DNA of 64,000 nucleotides from Sphaerimonospora sp050942215 (GTDB taxonomy: Bacteria; Actinomycetota; Actinomycetes; Streptosporangiales; Streptosporangiaceae): contig NZ_CP192056.1 of assembly GCF_050942215.1 (NCBI RefSeq), positions 5,890,001 to 5,954,000 of the forward strand. Direction: 5' to 3'. The notes under the pieces are model-generated. The model saw only the letters and a list, made by a program, of their open reading frames with translations, was not told the origin of the DNA and did not search any database. Each line of letters begins with the position of its first letter. The stretch's first letter is position 1. A program made the position numbers and the translations under genes. Positions 42,500 to 50,864 of this stretch are shown piece by piece.

Positions 42500-44100
42500 T
42501 CGACATCGAAGAGCTCAGGATCGTGGACGCCGCCGACCGGCCCATCCTGGACGGAGTCTCGCTGAGCGTCGGCCGTGCCGAACGGCTCGCCATCGTGGGC
42601 GAGTCCGGATCGGGCAAGACCACCCTGGCGCTGGCTCTGCTCGGCGCGATCCGTCCCGGCCTGCGGCTCGCGGGCGGCCGGATCACGGTCGCCGGCCACG
42701 ACGTGCTCGCCATGTCCGGCCGCGCGCTGCGGACGCTGCGCGGCCGGACGATCTGCTACCTGCCGCAGGACCCGGCCTCCGCCCTCACCCCGACCCTGCG
42801 GGTGCGCGACCAGATCTTGGAGCTCGCCACGGATCGCACCTGGCAGACCGTACGGCGACAGCTCGACGAGGTGGGCCTGCCCGCCAACGACGACTTCCAG
42901 CGCCGCTACCCGCACCAGCTCTCCGGTGGGCAGCAGCAGCGCCTGGCCCTGGCCCGGGCCACCTCGGCGCAGCCGCGGATCCTGGTGCTGGACGAGCCGA
43001 CCACCGGTCTGGACGGCCTGGCGCAGAACCTGGTGCTCGACCAGATCACCACGCTGGCCGACCGGCACTCGTTCAGCCTGCTGTTCATCACCCACGACCT
43101 GATCGCCGCGGCGAAGATGGCCGACCGGCTGCTGGTGCTGCGTACCGGAACCGTGGTGGAGGAGGGCCCGCTGCCGGCCGTCCTGGAGCGGCCGGCGGCC
43201 GAGTACACACGGGAACTCGTCCGGGCCGTGCCCCGGCTGGACGCCATCGGTCCGCCGGCTCCCGGACCGCCCGCCGGTCCCCCGTCTCCGCGCCACCCCC
43301 CGGCAGGTGAGCCACCGCCGCCGGACCGGCCGCCCGTGCTCCAGGTACGCGACCTGCGTGCCGGTTTCGGCCGCGGGCTGCGCCGGCAGACCGTGGTCGC
43401 GGGGGTGTCGTTCACGGTCGGCCGGGGGGAGTGCGTGGCCCTGCTCGGCGTGTCGGGCAGCGGCAAGAGCACCATCGCCCGCTGCATCAGCGGCATTCAC
43501 CGGCCGGACAGCGGCACGATCCTGCTGGACGACCGGCCGGTGGCGGCCCGGATTCGAGATCGGACCGTGGATCAGCGCCGCCGGATCCAGTTGGTGCCCC
43601 AGCACTCGGCCGGGTCCCTCAACCCGCGGCGTACCGTCGGCGCCGGCATCGCCAGGCCGCTGCGCGTGCTGCACGGCCTGGATCGAAGGCAGGTGGCCGC
43701 GGAGACCGCCCGGCTGCTGTCCCTGGTGGGGCTCTCCCCCGACCTCGCCGACCGCTACCCCGACCAGCTCTCCGGCGGGCAGCGTCAGCGGGTCACCATC
43801 GCCCGCGCCCTGGCGGCCGAGCCGCAGATCCTGGTCTGCGACGAGATGACCTCCAGCCTGGACGTACAGGCACAGGCCGCGATATTGGACCTGGTGACCA
43901 CCCTGCGCCACCGGCTGGGCCTGGCCGTACTGCTGATCACCCACGATCTCGGGGTGATGGCGCGTACGGCCGACCGGGTGCTGGTCCTGCGGGACGGCGA
44001 GGTATGCGAGCGCGGTCCGGTGTCGGAGGTGCTGCACAACCCGCGGCACGAGTGGACGGGATATCTGGTCGCGGCCGCGTCGGTGCGCACTTTTGGCTAG
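42496..44100 (+). CDS. Dual ATPase subunit (DppD-DppF fusion) of the importer
   Basis: 534 residues from GTG 42496, overlapping the previous stop. Two ABC ATPase units in one chain: Walker A GESGSGKTT (near 33) with LSGGQQQR and LVLDEPTTGLD, then a Pro-rich linker (about 250-275) and a second unit with GVSGSGKST, LSGGQRQR and LVCDEMTSSLD. In the second Walker B segment the catalytic Glu follows the Asp directly (CDEM), as usual. It powers the peptide-type importer. Confidence 0.94.
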   Translation: MIDIEELRIVDAADRPILDGVSLSVGRAERLAIVGESGSGKTTLALALLGAIRPGLRLAGGRITVAGHDVLAMSGRALRTLRGRTICYLPQDPASALTPTLRVRDQILELATDRTWQTVRRQLDEVGLPANDDFQRRYPHQLSGGQQQRLALARATSAQPRILVLDEPTTGLDGLAQNLVLDQITTLADRHSFSLLFITHDLIAAAKMADRLLVLRTGTVVEEGPLPAVLERPAAEYTRELVRAVPRLDAIGPPAPGPPAGPPSPRHPPAGEPPPPDRPPVLQVRDLRAGFGRGLRRQTVVAGVSFTVGRGECVALLGVSGSGKSTIARCISGIHRPDSGTILLDDRPVAARIRDRTVDQRRRIQLVPQHSAGSLNPRRTVGAGIARPLRVLHGLDRRQVAAETARLLSLVGLSPDLADRYPDQLSGGQRQRVTIARALAAEPQILVCDEMTSSLDVQAQAAILDLVTTLRHRLGLAVLLITHDLGVMARTADRVLVLRDGEVCERGPVSEVLHNPRHEWTGYLVAAASVRTFG

Positions 44101-44134
44101 CCGGGCCCGCCGGGGCGGACCAGGCTCGTGAGCT

Positions 44135-45490
44135 GTGTCCCCCGCACTCGTCCCGGTGCCGGCCCCGGTGCCGACCCTCGCCGGTCATCAGACGCTGCTC
44201 TTCCTCCTCCAGTTGGGAGTCCTGCTGCTGATCGCCCTCTGCCTCGGACGGCTGGCGCAGCGGTGCGGTCTGCCCTCGATCGTGGGCGAGCTGCTGACCG
44301 GGATACTGCTGGGTCCCTCGATGCTGGGATGGGCGGCGCCGGACCTGGTCGGTCGGCTGACCCCGAGCAGCCCGGAGCAGGCCCATCTGCTCGACGCGGT
44401 GGCCCTGCTCTCCGTCGTGCTCCTGGTCGGGGTCTCCGGCGCCCATCTGGACGTGGGGCTGGTACGGCGGCGCGCCGCCACCGTGGCCAGGGTGAGCATG
44501 GGCGCGCTGCTGCTCCCACTCGCGCTCGGCGTGACGACCGGCGCCCTGGTGCCCGGCGTCCTGGTCGGCGGAGAGACCGACCGGGTCACGTTCGCGGTCT
44601 TCCTCGGGGTGGCCATGTCGGTGAGTGCGATCCCGGTCATCGCCAAGACGCTGATGGACATGAAGCTGCTCCACCGCGACATCGGCCAGCTCGCCCTCGC
44701 CTCCGCCACCATCAACGACGTGGTCGCCTGGTTCGTGCTCTCACTGGTCTCCGCGATGGCGGGGGCCGGCCTGAGCGCCGGGCACCTGGCCACGTCCTCG
44801 CTCTTCCTCGTCGCCTTCCTGGTGCTGGCCGTTCTCCTCGGGCGGCTCCTGATCCCCAGGGTCATGGGCTGGGCCGCCCGAACCGGCGACGCCGGAACCA
44901 CCTCGGCCACCGCCGTCGTGATCGTGCTGCTGGGCGCCGCCGCCGGCCACGCGCTGCGGCTGGAGGCGGTGTTCGGGGCGTTCGTGGCCGGGGTGCTGAT
45001 CGGTTCACGGCGGACCGTCGAGCCCGCCCTGCTGGCGCCGCTGCGCACCGTCGTGCTGTCCGTACTGGCGCCGATCTTCCTGGCCAGCGCCGGGCTGCGC
45101 GTCGACCTGACCGCACTCGCCGACCCGGCCGTGCTCCTGTCCGGCCTGGTGATCCTGCTTCTCGCCGTGCTGGCCAAGTTCCTCGGCTCGTACATGGGAG
45201 CCCGGCTCAGCCGGATGAGCCGGGCCGAGGGCGTCGCCCTGGGCGCGGCGCTCAACTCCCGCGGAGCCGTGGAGGTCGTGATGGCCATGGTGGGGCTGCG
45301 GCTCGGGGTGCTCAACCAGGCCACGTACACGATCGTGGTGCTGGTCGCCGTACTGACCTCGATCATGGCCCCGCCGCTGCTGCGATGGGCGATGAACCGG
45401 GTCGAGTCGACCGCCGCGGAACGGTTCCGCGAGGAAGAACTGTCCGGCTGGCATGGGGACGGCGCGATCGCCGGCAGGCGAGGCGAATGA
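44135..45490 (+). CDS. CPA2-family cation/proton antiporter
   Basis: 451 residues from GTG 44135, about twelve membrane helices. It has the Kef/NapA-type segments LPSIVGELLTGILLGPS near the start, ASATINDVVAWFVL containing the transport Asp, and a C-terminal NSRGAVEVVMAMVGL. Antiporters of this family recur in actinobacterial antibiotic clusters, where export or ion balance is suspected. No TrkA nucleotide-binding domain is attached. Confidence 0.9.
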   Translation: MSPALVPVPAPVPTLAGHQTLLFLLQLGVLLLIALCLGRLAQRCGLPSIVGELLTGILLGPSMLGWAAPDLVGRLTPSSPEQAHLLDAVALLSVVLLVGVSGAHLDVGLVRRRAATVARVSMGALLLPLALGVTTGALVPGVLVGGETDRVTFAVFLGVAMSVSAIPVIAKTLMDMKLLHRDIGQLALASATINDVVAWFVLSLVSAMAGAGLSAGHLATSSLFLVAFLVLAVLLGRLLIPRVMGWAARTGDAGTTSATAVVIVLLGAAAGHALRLEAVFGAFVAGVLIGSRRTVEPALLAPLRTVVLSVLAPIFLASAGLRVDLTALADPAVLLSGLVILLLAVLAKFLGSYMGARLSRMSRAEGVALGAALNSRGAVEVVMAMVGLRLGVLNQATYTIVVLVAVLTSIMAPPLLRWAMNRVESTAAERFREEELSGWHGDGAIAGRRGE

Positions 45491-45567
45491 CGAGATCACC
45501 AAACCGGTCGCGGAGACCACCAGAACAGTCAGTCGATCATCACCCCTACCATCGCGGAGGACATGCC

Positions 45568-46440
45568 ATGACCACCACCGATTCTCGGTTCCGGCCAGCA
45601 CGGCACCAGACGGACGTGCCGCCGGAGCAGCTGATCACGTCGGCCGACGCGGGGTTCCTCATCCATCGCTGCGGTCAACTGCGGCAGGAGTTCCGCACCG
45701 AGGGGCTGGCGTTCGCCGCCGAGATGGGGAAGCTGATCAACCCGACACAGATCGGTTACGTGTCGGTCTTCCTCTACGAGGAGCTGCTCGGCACACACAA
45801 CCAGGTGCACTGGCTGGTCCACCTCAAGCAGCCCAACGACTACCGGCGGCTGCTGGACATGGTGGACCACGACGCCAAGTGGCGTGCCGCCGCCGACATG
45901 GACCGGCTTCCCGCCAAGGGCGGCGGCGGCTGGGACCGGCTCTTCGTGGAGGGCAGCATCCGGGAGACCATCATCTGCCCCCAGCACGGCCTCGGCCACG
46001 GTGACCACCACCAGACCGAGACCTTCCAGCCTGCGGCCCGGTTCCAGACCACGGTCCCGGCCGACCGGCTGCTGCACTCGGGCAACTCCGCGCTCACCGT
46101 GCACCGGGTCCTCCACGCCCGGTACGCGGTGCGAGAGGAGGCGCGGCTGTTCGCCTACGAGTGGGCGAGCCGTGTCAACATCGCGCTCGAGGGAATCGCG
46201 ACGGCCTTCCTCTACGAGGAGATGTGGGGCCGCCAGGACCGCCTGCACATCCTCATCCACCTGTCGTCTCTCGATGCCTACCGGCAGGTGATGGAGGTGG
46301 CCGAGCACGATCCGGGGATACGCGAACTCCAGGCCCGGCAGTGGGTCCCCGGATTCAAGGGCGGCGGAGGCTGGGAGCGCCTGTTCACCGACGGGACCAT
46401 CGCCGACACAGTGTGGTCCCCCGTGCCCTTCGATCCGTGA
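45568..46440 (+). CDS. Duplicated-domain protein of unknown function, paralogue 2
   Basis: 290 residues from ATG 45568 with GGAGG 7 bp upstream. The same two-copy build as the 29583 gene: each half has an L-I/LHS-x-x-x-G/A helix start, REEFRTEG- or REEARLFA-like helix, a strand ending FLYEE, D/NR-x-H-x-L-x-H-L, and GGGGW-(D/E)-RLF-(V/T)-(E/D)G. Sequence between halves and paralogues is conserved at these points but otherwise divergent, so both paralogues probably arose from an older duplicated ancestor. Function unknown. It is the last plus-strand gene before the strands converge, and I take it as the right edge of cluster 1. Confidence 0.75.
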   Translation: MTTTDSRFRPARHQTDVPPEQLITSADAGFLIHRCGQLRQEFRTEGLAFAAEMGKLINPTQIGYVSVFLYEELLGTHNQVHWLVHLKQPNDYRRLLDMVDHDAKWRAAADMDRLPAKGGGGWDRLFVEGSIRETIICPQHGLGHGDHHQTETFQPAARFQTTVPADRLLHSGNSALTVHRVLHARYAVREEARLFAYEWASRVNIALEGIATAFLYEEMWGRQDRLHILIHLSSLDAYRQVMEVAEHDPGIRELQARQWVPGFKGGGGWERLFTDGTIADTVWSPVPFDP

Positions 46441-46461
46441 CCGTCGGGCGGCTCGGACGCC

Positions 46462-49005
46462 TCATCCGGCCGGGCGGCGGCCCTGGACCGAATAGAACAC
46501 GCACGAGGTGGCCCGGAAACCGGGGTCGGCCAGCAGGGCCCGTACGTCGGCGAGCTGCCGGTCGGTCATCCCCTCCTCGACGAACCGATCGCGCAGGTGC
46601 CGGGTGTGATGGGAGATCAGGTGCACGCCGGGCGAGTCCGCGGTCCACAGCTCCAGCCTGGGCCGCGGGTCGATGTCGACCAGGCCTGCGTCGCGCATCG
46701 CCTCGGCGACGGCACGCCCCCAGGCCACGTCGGCGCCGGCCCGCTCCATCAGACGGATCTTGGCCGACAGGAACGTCTCGTACAGCCGCCGCGCGGCGGG
46801 GTCGGGCATCAGCAGCCCGGGGCCGTACGTGATGTCGAACTCGTCGAGCTGCAGCACGCCGCCGGGTTTGAGCGCGCGCACCAGGCGATTCAGCACGGCG
46901 ATGCGTTCCGGTAGGTGCAGCAGGACGAGCCGGGCGTGCACCAGGTCGAACGCGGCCTCGGGCAGCGGGTCGCGCACGATGTCGTGACGCAGGATCCGCA
47001 GGCCGGGGACGCCGGGGATGCGCTCGGGTTTGATGTCGGTGGCCACGACGGCGCCGGTAGGGCCCACCCGCTCGGCCAGCCATGTCGCCACGCTGCCGCC
47101 GCCCGCGCCCACCTCCAGGCACCGCCACCCCGGGCCGACCCCGGCCTGGTCGAGGCGGGCCGTGGTCACCGGGTCGTAGGCGCGTGCCAGGGCCGTGTGC
47201 TGGTCCCGGGCATGCTCGCTGTGGTTGTCGAAGACGTACCGCGACGCGTCCGCCCCGTCGGCGGTGGTCGGCTGCTGCGCGGTCGGCTGCATGGGCGGCT
47301 CCTCTGTCGGCACGACGGGATGGTCCGCCGCGGGGGCGGTGGCCTGAAGCGGAACGGATCGGACCGGTACGGCGGACTCGGCCGCCATGCGGGCCAGGGT
47401 GTCAGCGCAGACCTTGCCGGTCGGGCCCAGCGGCAGCTCGGGCAGCGCCAGGTACCGCTCCGGCAGCTCACGCGGCTCCAGCCCGCGTTCGTCACGCAGG
47501 TAGGCGGTCAGTGCCGCCGGGGTCGGCGGTGGCATGCCGTTCCTCGTGGCGACGCACGCGCACATGCGCTCGCCCAGGTCAGGATCCGGCACGGGCACGC
47601 AGTACACGTCCGCGAGGTCGGGGTGGGCGCCGAGCTCGCGCTCCACCCGGACAGGGGAGATCTTCATCCCGCCCCTGATCACCACGCGGCGGCTGCGGCC
47701 GACGACCCACAGGGCGCCGTCGGCGTCCAGCCGGCCCAGGTCACCGGTGCGCACCCACCCGCCCACCGCCCGGTTGCGGTCGTCCAGCTCGGGGGCGGCC
47801 ACGTGGCAGAGCGGGGTCATCGGCCCCAGCGCCCAGATCTCCCCGGTCTCCCCGGCAGGCACGGGCCGGCCCGCGTGGTCCCGTACGGTCAGCTCGCACA
47901 CGGCGGGGTCGGGCCGTCCGGCCAGCCCCGGATGCCAGCGGTCCGGGTCGCGTCCGGTGTGGCAGTTGACGCCGTCGGTCGATCCGTACACGTTGATGAC
48001 GGGCCGGCCGAACCGCCGTACGCACACGTCCCGCTCGTCCTGACGCAGCGGCGCCCCGCTGGCGATCACGGCCAGCAGGGACGACAGGTCCACGTCCGCT
48101 AGGCCGTCGAGGTCGGCCATCCGGCGCAGCATCGTGGGCACGCCGAACACGTGGGTGGGGCGGTGCCGGTCGATGGCGCGCAGCGCGGCCGCCGGGTCGA
48201 AGCGGGGCAGCAGCACGAGGGTGCCGCCATGCCGGGCCAGGGTCACCGAGGTGCCGCACGACCCGAACGACGACGCCAGCGAGACGAGCAGCAGGATCCG
48301 CATCGGATCGGCGCCCAGCCGCAGTGCCTCCAGATAGTTGCCCCGCCCGCCGCCCATCGCGTTGTGGGAGTAGGCGACCATCGTGGGCTCCCCCTCCGAA
48401 CCCGAGGAGACGAGGATCCTCGCCGGTCCCTCCGGATCAGGGCGGGCGGGCCGCCAGATCTCGCCGTCACCCGGACGGTCCAGGTCCCGCGCCCCGGACG
48501 CCGACGGGCCGAACGTCCATAGCTCACGGAGGTACGGCAGGCCGCGCCGCCACGCACCGGCCGCCGCGGCCGTTTCCGTGGTGGTGATCAGGGCGGCGGC
48601 ACGGGACCGGCCGAGCAGGGCGACGACATCGCGGGGCGCCCGCGTGTCGGGGACGGGCAGCGCCACGGCGCCGATCGCCGCTACCGCGAGCTCGGCCACC
48701 ACCGCGTCGCGCCCGTTGGGGAGCAGTACGCCGATGATGTCGGCCGTGCCGAGACCCGCGGCGGACAGCGCGGCGGCGGCGCGGCGCACCCGGACGTCAA
48801 GCGCCGCGTACCCGAGCGCACCCGACTCGTCGACGACCGCTTCGCGGCCGGGTGCCGTACGGACGTGCTCGCTGAAAAGGGTGTAAAGATCCCGGCCCGG
48901 GCACAGACCACTGGCCGTCCACTGTTCGCGCAACCGCCGCGGCACGAGATCGGCCAGGACGACGCCGTTGGCCGAGATCCACACCGACCCGCCGGCTGAT
49001 CTCAT
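46462..49005 (-). CDS. AMP-dependent ligase fused to SAM-dependent methyltransferase
   Basis: 847 residues from ATG 49005 (ATGA overlap with the CoA-transferase gene). Residues 1 to about 560 form an ANL ligase: the phosphate-binding loop ILVSSGSEGEPTMVAYS (a Ser-rich variant of the usual TSGTTG), WVRTGDLGRLDADG, and a terminal Lys in LGPTGKVCADTL. A Pro/Thr-rich linker near 575-605 leads to a class I methyltransferase with SAM loop CLEVGAGGGSVATWLAE near 632-650. The fusion suggests activation and methylation of one substrate, or O-methylation of an acid or phenol tethered elsewhere; I cannot tell which. No carrier domain lies between the parts. Confidence 0.87.
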   Translation of the reverse strand: MRSAGGSVWISANGVVLADLVPRRLREQWTASGLCPGRDLYTLFSEHVRTAPGREAVVDESGALGYAALDVRVRRAAAALSAAGLGTADIIGVLLPNGRDAVVAELAVAAIGAVALPVPDTRAPRDVVALLGRSRAAALITTTETAAAAGAWRRGLPYLRELWTFGPSASGARDLDRPGDGEIWRPARPDPEGPARILVSSGSEGEPTMVAYSHNAMGGGRGNYLEALRLGADPMRILLLVSLASSFGSCGTSVTLARHGGTLVLLPRFDPAAALRAIDRHRPTHVFGVPTMLRRMADLDGLADVDLSSLLAVIASGAPLRQDERDVCVRRFGRPVINVYGSTDGVNCHTGRDPDRWHPGLAGRPDPAVCELTVRDHAGRPVPAGETGEIWALGPMTPLCHVAAPELDDRNRAVGGWVRTGDLGRLDADGALWVVGRSRRVVIRGGMKISPVRVERELGAHPDLADVYCVPVPDPDLGERMCACVATRNGMPPPTPAALTAYLRDERGLEPRELPERYLALPELPLGPTGKVCADTLARMAAESAVPVRSVPLQATAPAADHPVVPTEEPPMQPTAQQPTTADGADASRYVFDNHSEHARDQHTALARAYDPVTTARLDQAGVGPGWRCLEVGAGGGSVATWLAERVGPTGAVVATDIKPERIPGVPGLRILRHDIVRDPLPEAAFDLVHARLVLLHLPERIAVLNRLVRALKPGGVLQLDEFDITYGPGLLMPDPAARRLYETFLSAKIRLMERAGADVAWGRAVAEAMRDAGLVDIDPRPRLELWTADSPGVHLISHHTRHLRDRFVEEGMTDRQLADVRALLADPGFRATSCVFYSVQGRRPAG

Positions 49006-50864
49006 CTGGCGGCCTCCATCGGAAGAGAGTCCGGGGCCGGGACGAACGTCCACGGCGGCCCGCTGTAGACGGCGGCACCGGTGATGTCGAGCGCGGCGTG
49101 GTAGGCCGGGTCCGCGGCCGGCACGGCCAGATCGGTCACCACCGGGGCGCGGCCGGACACGCCGCCGGCCGCCGGACAGGTCGGGTACGCGGTGTCGACG
49201 ATGAGGCGGGCCGCGTCGGCGAGGGCCGTCTCAACGCGTACGCCCACACCGGTCCTGGCCCGCGCCAGCAGCGCGGCGACGACGCCTTCGGCGCAGATGA
49301 GCCCGCCCAGCACGTCGGTGAGGGTCAGCAGGGACGGCGCCGGCCGCTCGCCGGGGGCGACGGCCAGGGCCGCGACCCCGCAGTACGCCTGCACCAGATA
49401 GTCGGTGCCCAACGGCTGCGGCGGCGGCAGCAGGTCGGCCCAGCCTCCCGCGTGCGCGTAGACCAGGGCCGGCCGGACCACGGCGAGGTCGTCGTGGTCG
49501 AGCCGGAGGCGGGCCGCGCGGCCCGGCGGCCAGTTGTGCAGAAACACGTCGGCCGCCGCGGCGAGCCGCAGGGCGGCCCGGCGGCCCTGCGCGGATTTCA
49601 GGTCGGCCTCGACCGCCCGCTTCCCCCGGTTCAGCGCCTGGAACCGGGCCGAACACGGCCCCGCCATGGGCGGGACTCCCCGCATCGGGTCGCCGCCGGG
49701 CGGTTCGAGCCGGACGACCTCGGCGCCGAGCTGTCCGAGCAGGTGCCCGGCGAGCGGACCCTGCACCCTGCTGGTCGCCTCCAGGACCCGCAGTCCGGCC
49801 AGCGGAGCCCGGTTTACTCCCGGACCGGCCCGGTGCCCTGCCGAGGAGACCTGGTTTACCGCCGGACCGGCCCGGTGTCCTGCCGGGGAGACCCGGCACG
49901 GGCCGAGCGGCGGCAGCGGTGGAGCCGGATGGTCGGCGGCCCGCCCGCTCAGTCGCCACGGCGACTCCCCGGCGGGTGGCGAGGAAGCACCGGCGCCTCG
50001 TACGGGGACCACGCTGACCCCGCTGCGCCCGGCCGCGCGCCGGATCGTCCGATAGTCCAGCGCGGCCGTCACCGCCGCGAGCTCCGCCGGCAACGGGCAG
50101 ATGGCCGTGCCGAAACGCCGCTGGAACGGCGGCCAGCCCGCCGCGGCGGCGACCGGTGCCGCGCCCAGCTCGGCCCAGAACCGCCGCCAGTCCTCGGCGT
50201 CGAACGTGTCGATCTCGAAGCGCACCCCGTCCGCCGAGTCGAAGGGCGGGGTGCGGGTCGCCGCCGGTCCGCTCGATGGGCACCCGGCCGCGGGCGGGTC
50301 GGAGTCGGGCTCCGCCGTGGCCACCGCGATGTGCTGGGTGAGGGCCAGCAGCGCCGCCTGGGCGGCCGACGTGCGGGCCACCAGTGGCGGGCCGTCACGC
50401 AGGAGCGCCAGCACACCGGCGGTGACCGCCTGCACCGCGAGCACTCCGGCGCAGACCGAGAGGTAGTCCACGGGGAGCGGACGTGGGCCGCCGGTGGCCC
50501 TCCCGTGCACCTCCATGATCCCGCAGGCGGCCTGGACGTCGCTCTCCCCTGACATGGGCACGGCCACGGGCCCGGACCAGCCGATCCGGCATTCGGGCAG
50601 GGCGCCGGTCGCGGCGCTGAACGGGACACGGGTGACGCACAGCCGGCCTGCCGGGGCATCGTCCGGTGGTGGCTCTTCGCCCGGTTCTACGCCGCACCCC
50701 AGAGCGCGCAGCCGCCGTACGGCGACGCGCAGCGCCACCGAGTCGCCGAGGGCGCGCACGACCGTTCCCTCCAGCGGCCGTACGGCCGCCGGCCCCGACC
50801 CGGCGGCCGCCTCCCCCGGGATGCCGGTCGCGTGGCCGCGTGTGGCCGGTGTCGCTACGTCCAT
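49002..50864 (-). CDS. Family III CoA-transferase (CaiB/BaiF-like), extended form
   Basis: 620 residues. The C-terminal part (about 350-620) is clearly CaiB/BaiF-like: LAGLRVLEATSRVQGPLAGHLLGQLGAEVVRLEPPGGDPMRG, then RGKRAVEADLKSAQGR and FLHNWPPG. The N-terminal 330 residues look like a divergent second family III half (YLSVCAGVLAVQAV, ALTQH), so the protein may be a fused pseudo-dimer of the interlocked homodimers usual in the family. These enzymes move CoA between carboxylates. A 42-bp repeat at 49811-49894 lengthens the inter-domain linker. The stop overlaps the next ligase-methyltransferase start; the start overlaps the previous ligase by 10 bp. Confidence 0.82.
   Translation of the reverse strand: MDVATPATRGHATGIPGEAAAGSGPAAVRPLEGTVVRALGDSVALRVAVRRLRALGCGVEPGEEPPPDDAPAGRLCVTRVPFSAATGALPECRIGWSGPVAVPMSGESDVQAACGIMEVHGRATGGPRPLPVDYLSVCAGVLAVQAVTAGVLALLRDGPPLVARTSAAQAALLALTQHIAVATAEPDSDPPAAGCPSSGPAATRTPPFDSADGVRFEIDTFDAEDWRRFWAELGAAPVAAAAGWPPFQRRFGTAICPLPAELAAVTAALDYRTIRRAAGRSGVSVVPVRGAGASSPPAGESPWRLSGRAADHPAPPLPPLGPCRVSPAGHRAGPAVNQVSSAGHRAGPGVNRAPLAGLRVLEATSRVQGPLAGHLLGQLGAEVVRLEPPGGDPMRGVPPMAGPCSARFQALNRGKRAVEADLKSAQGRRAALRLAAAADVFLHNWPPGRAARLRLDHDDLAVVRPALVYAHAGGWADLLPPPQPLGTDYLVQAYCGVAALAVAPGERPAPSLLTLTDVLGGLICAEGVVAALLARARTGVGVRVETALADAARLIVDTAYPTCPAAGGVSGRAPVVTDLAVPAADPAYHAALDITGAAVYSGPPWTFVPAPDSLPMEAAR
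49811..49894 (-). repeat. 42-bp in-frame tandem duplication in the CoA-transferase linker
   Basis: Two imperfect 42-bp copies, each starting GGTTTAC on the plus strand, encode SAGHRAGP-type 14-residue repeats. Confidence 0.8.

Noticed and set aside
39172..44100. Importer as a drug exporter
   Set aside because: The lipoprotein binding subunit and DppB/DppC-type permeases define an importer.
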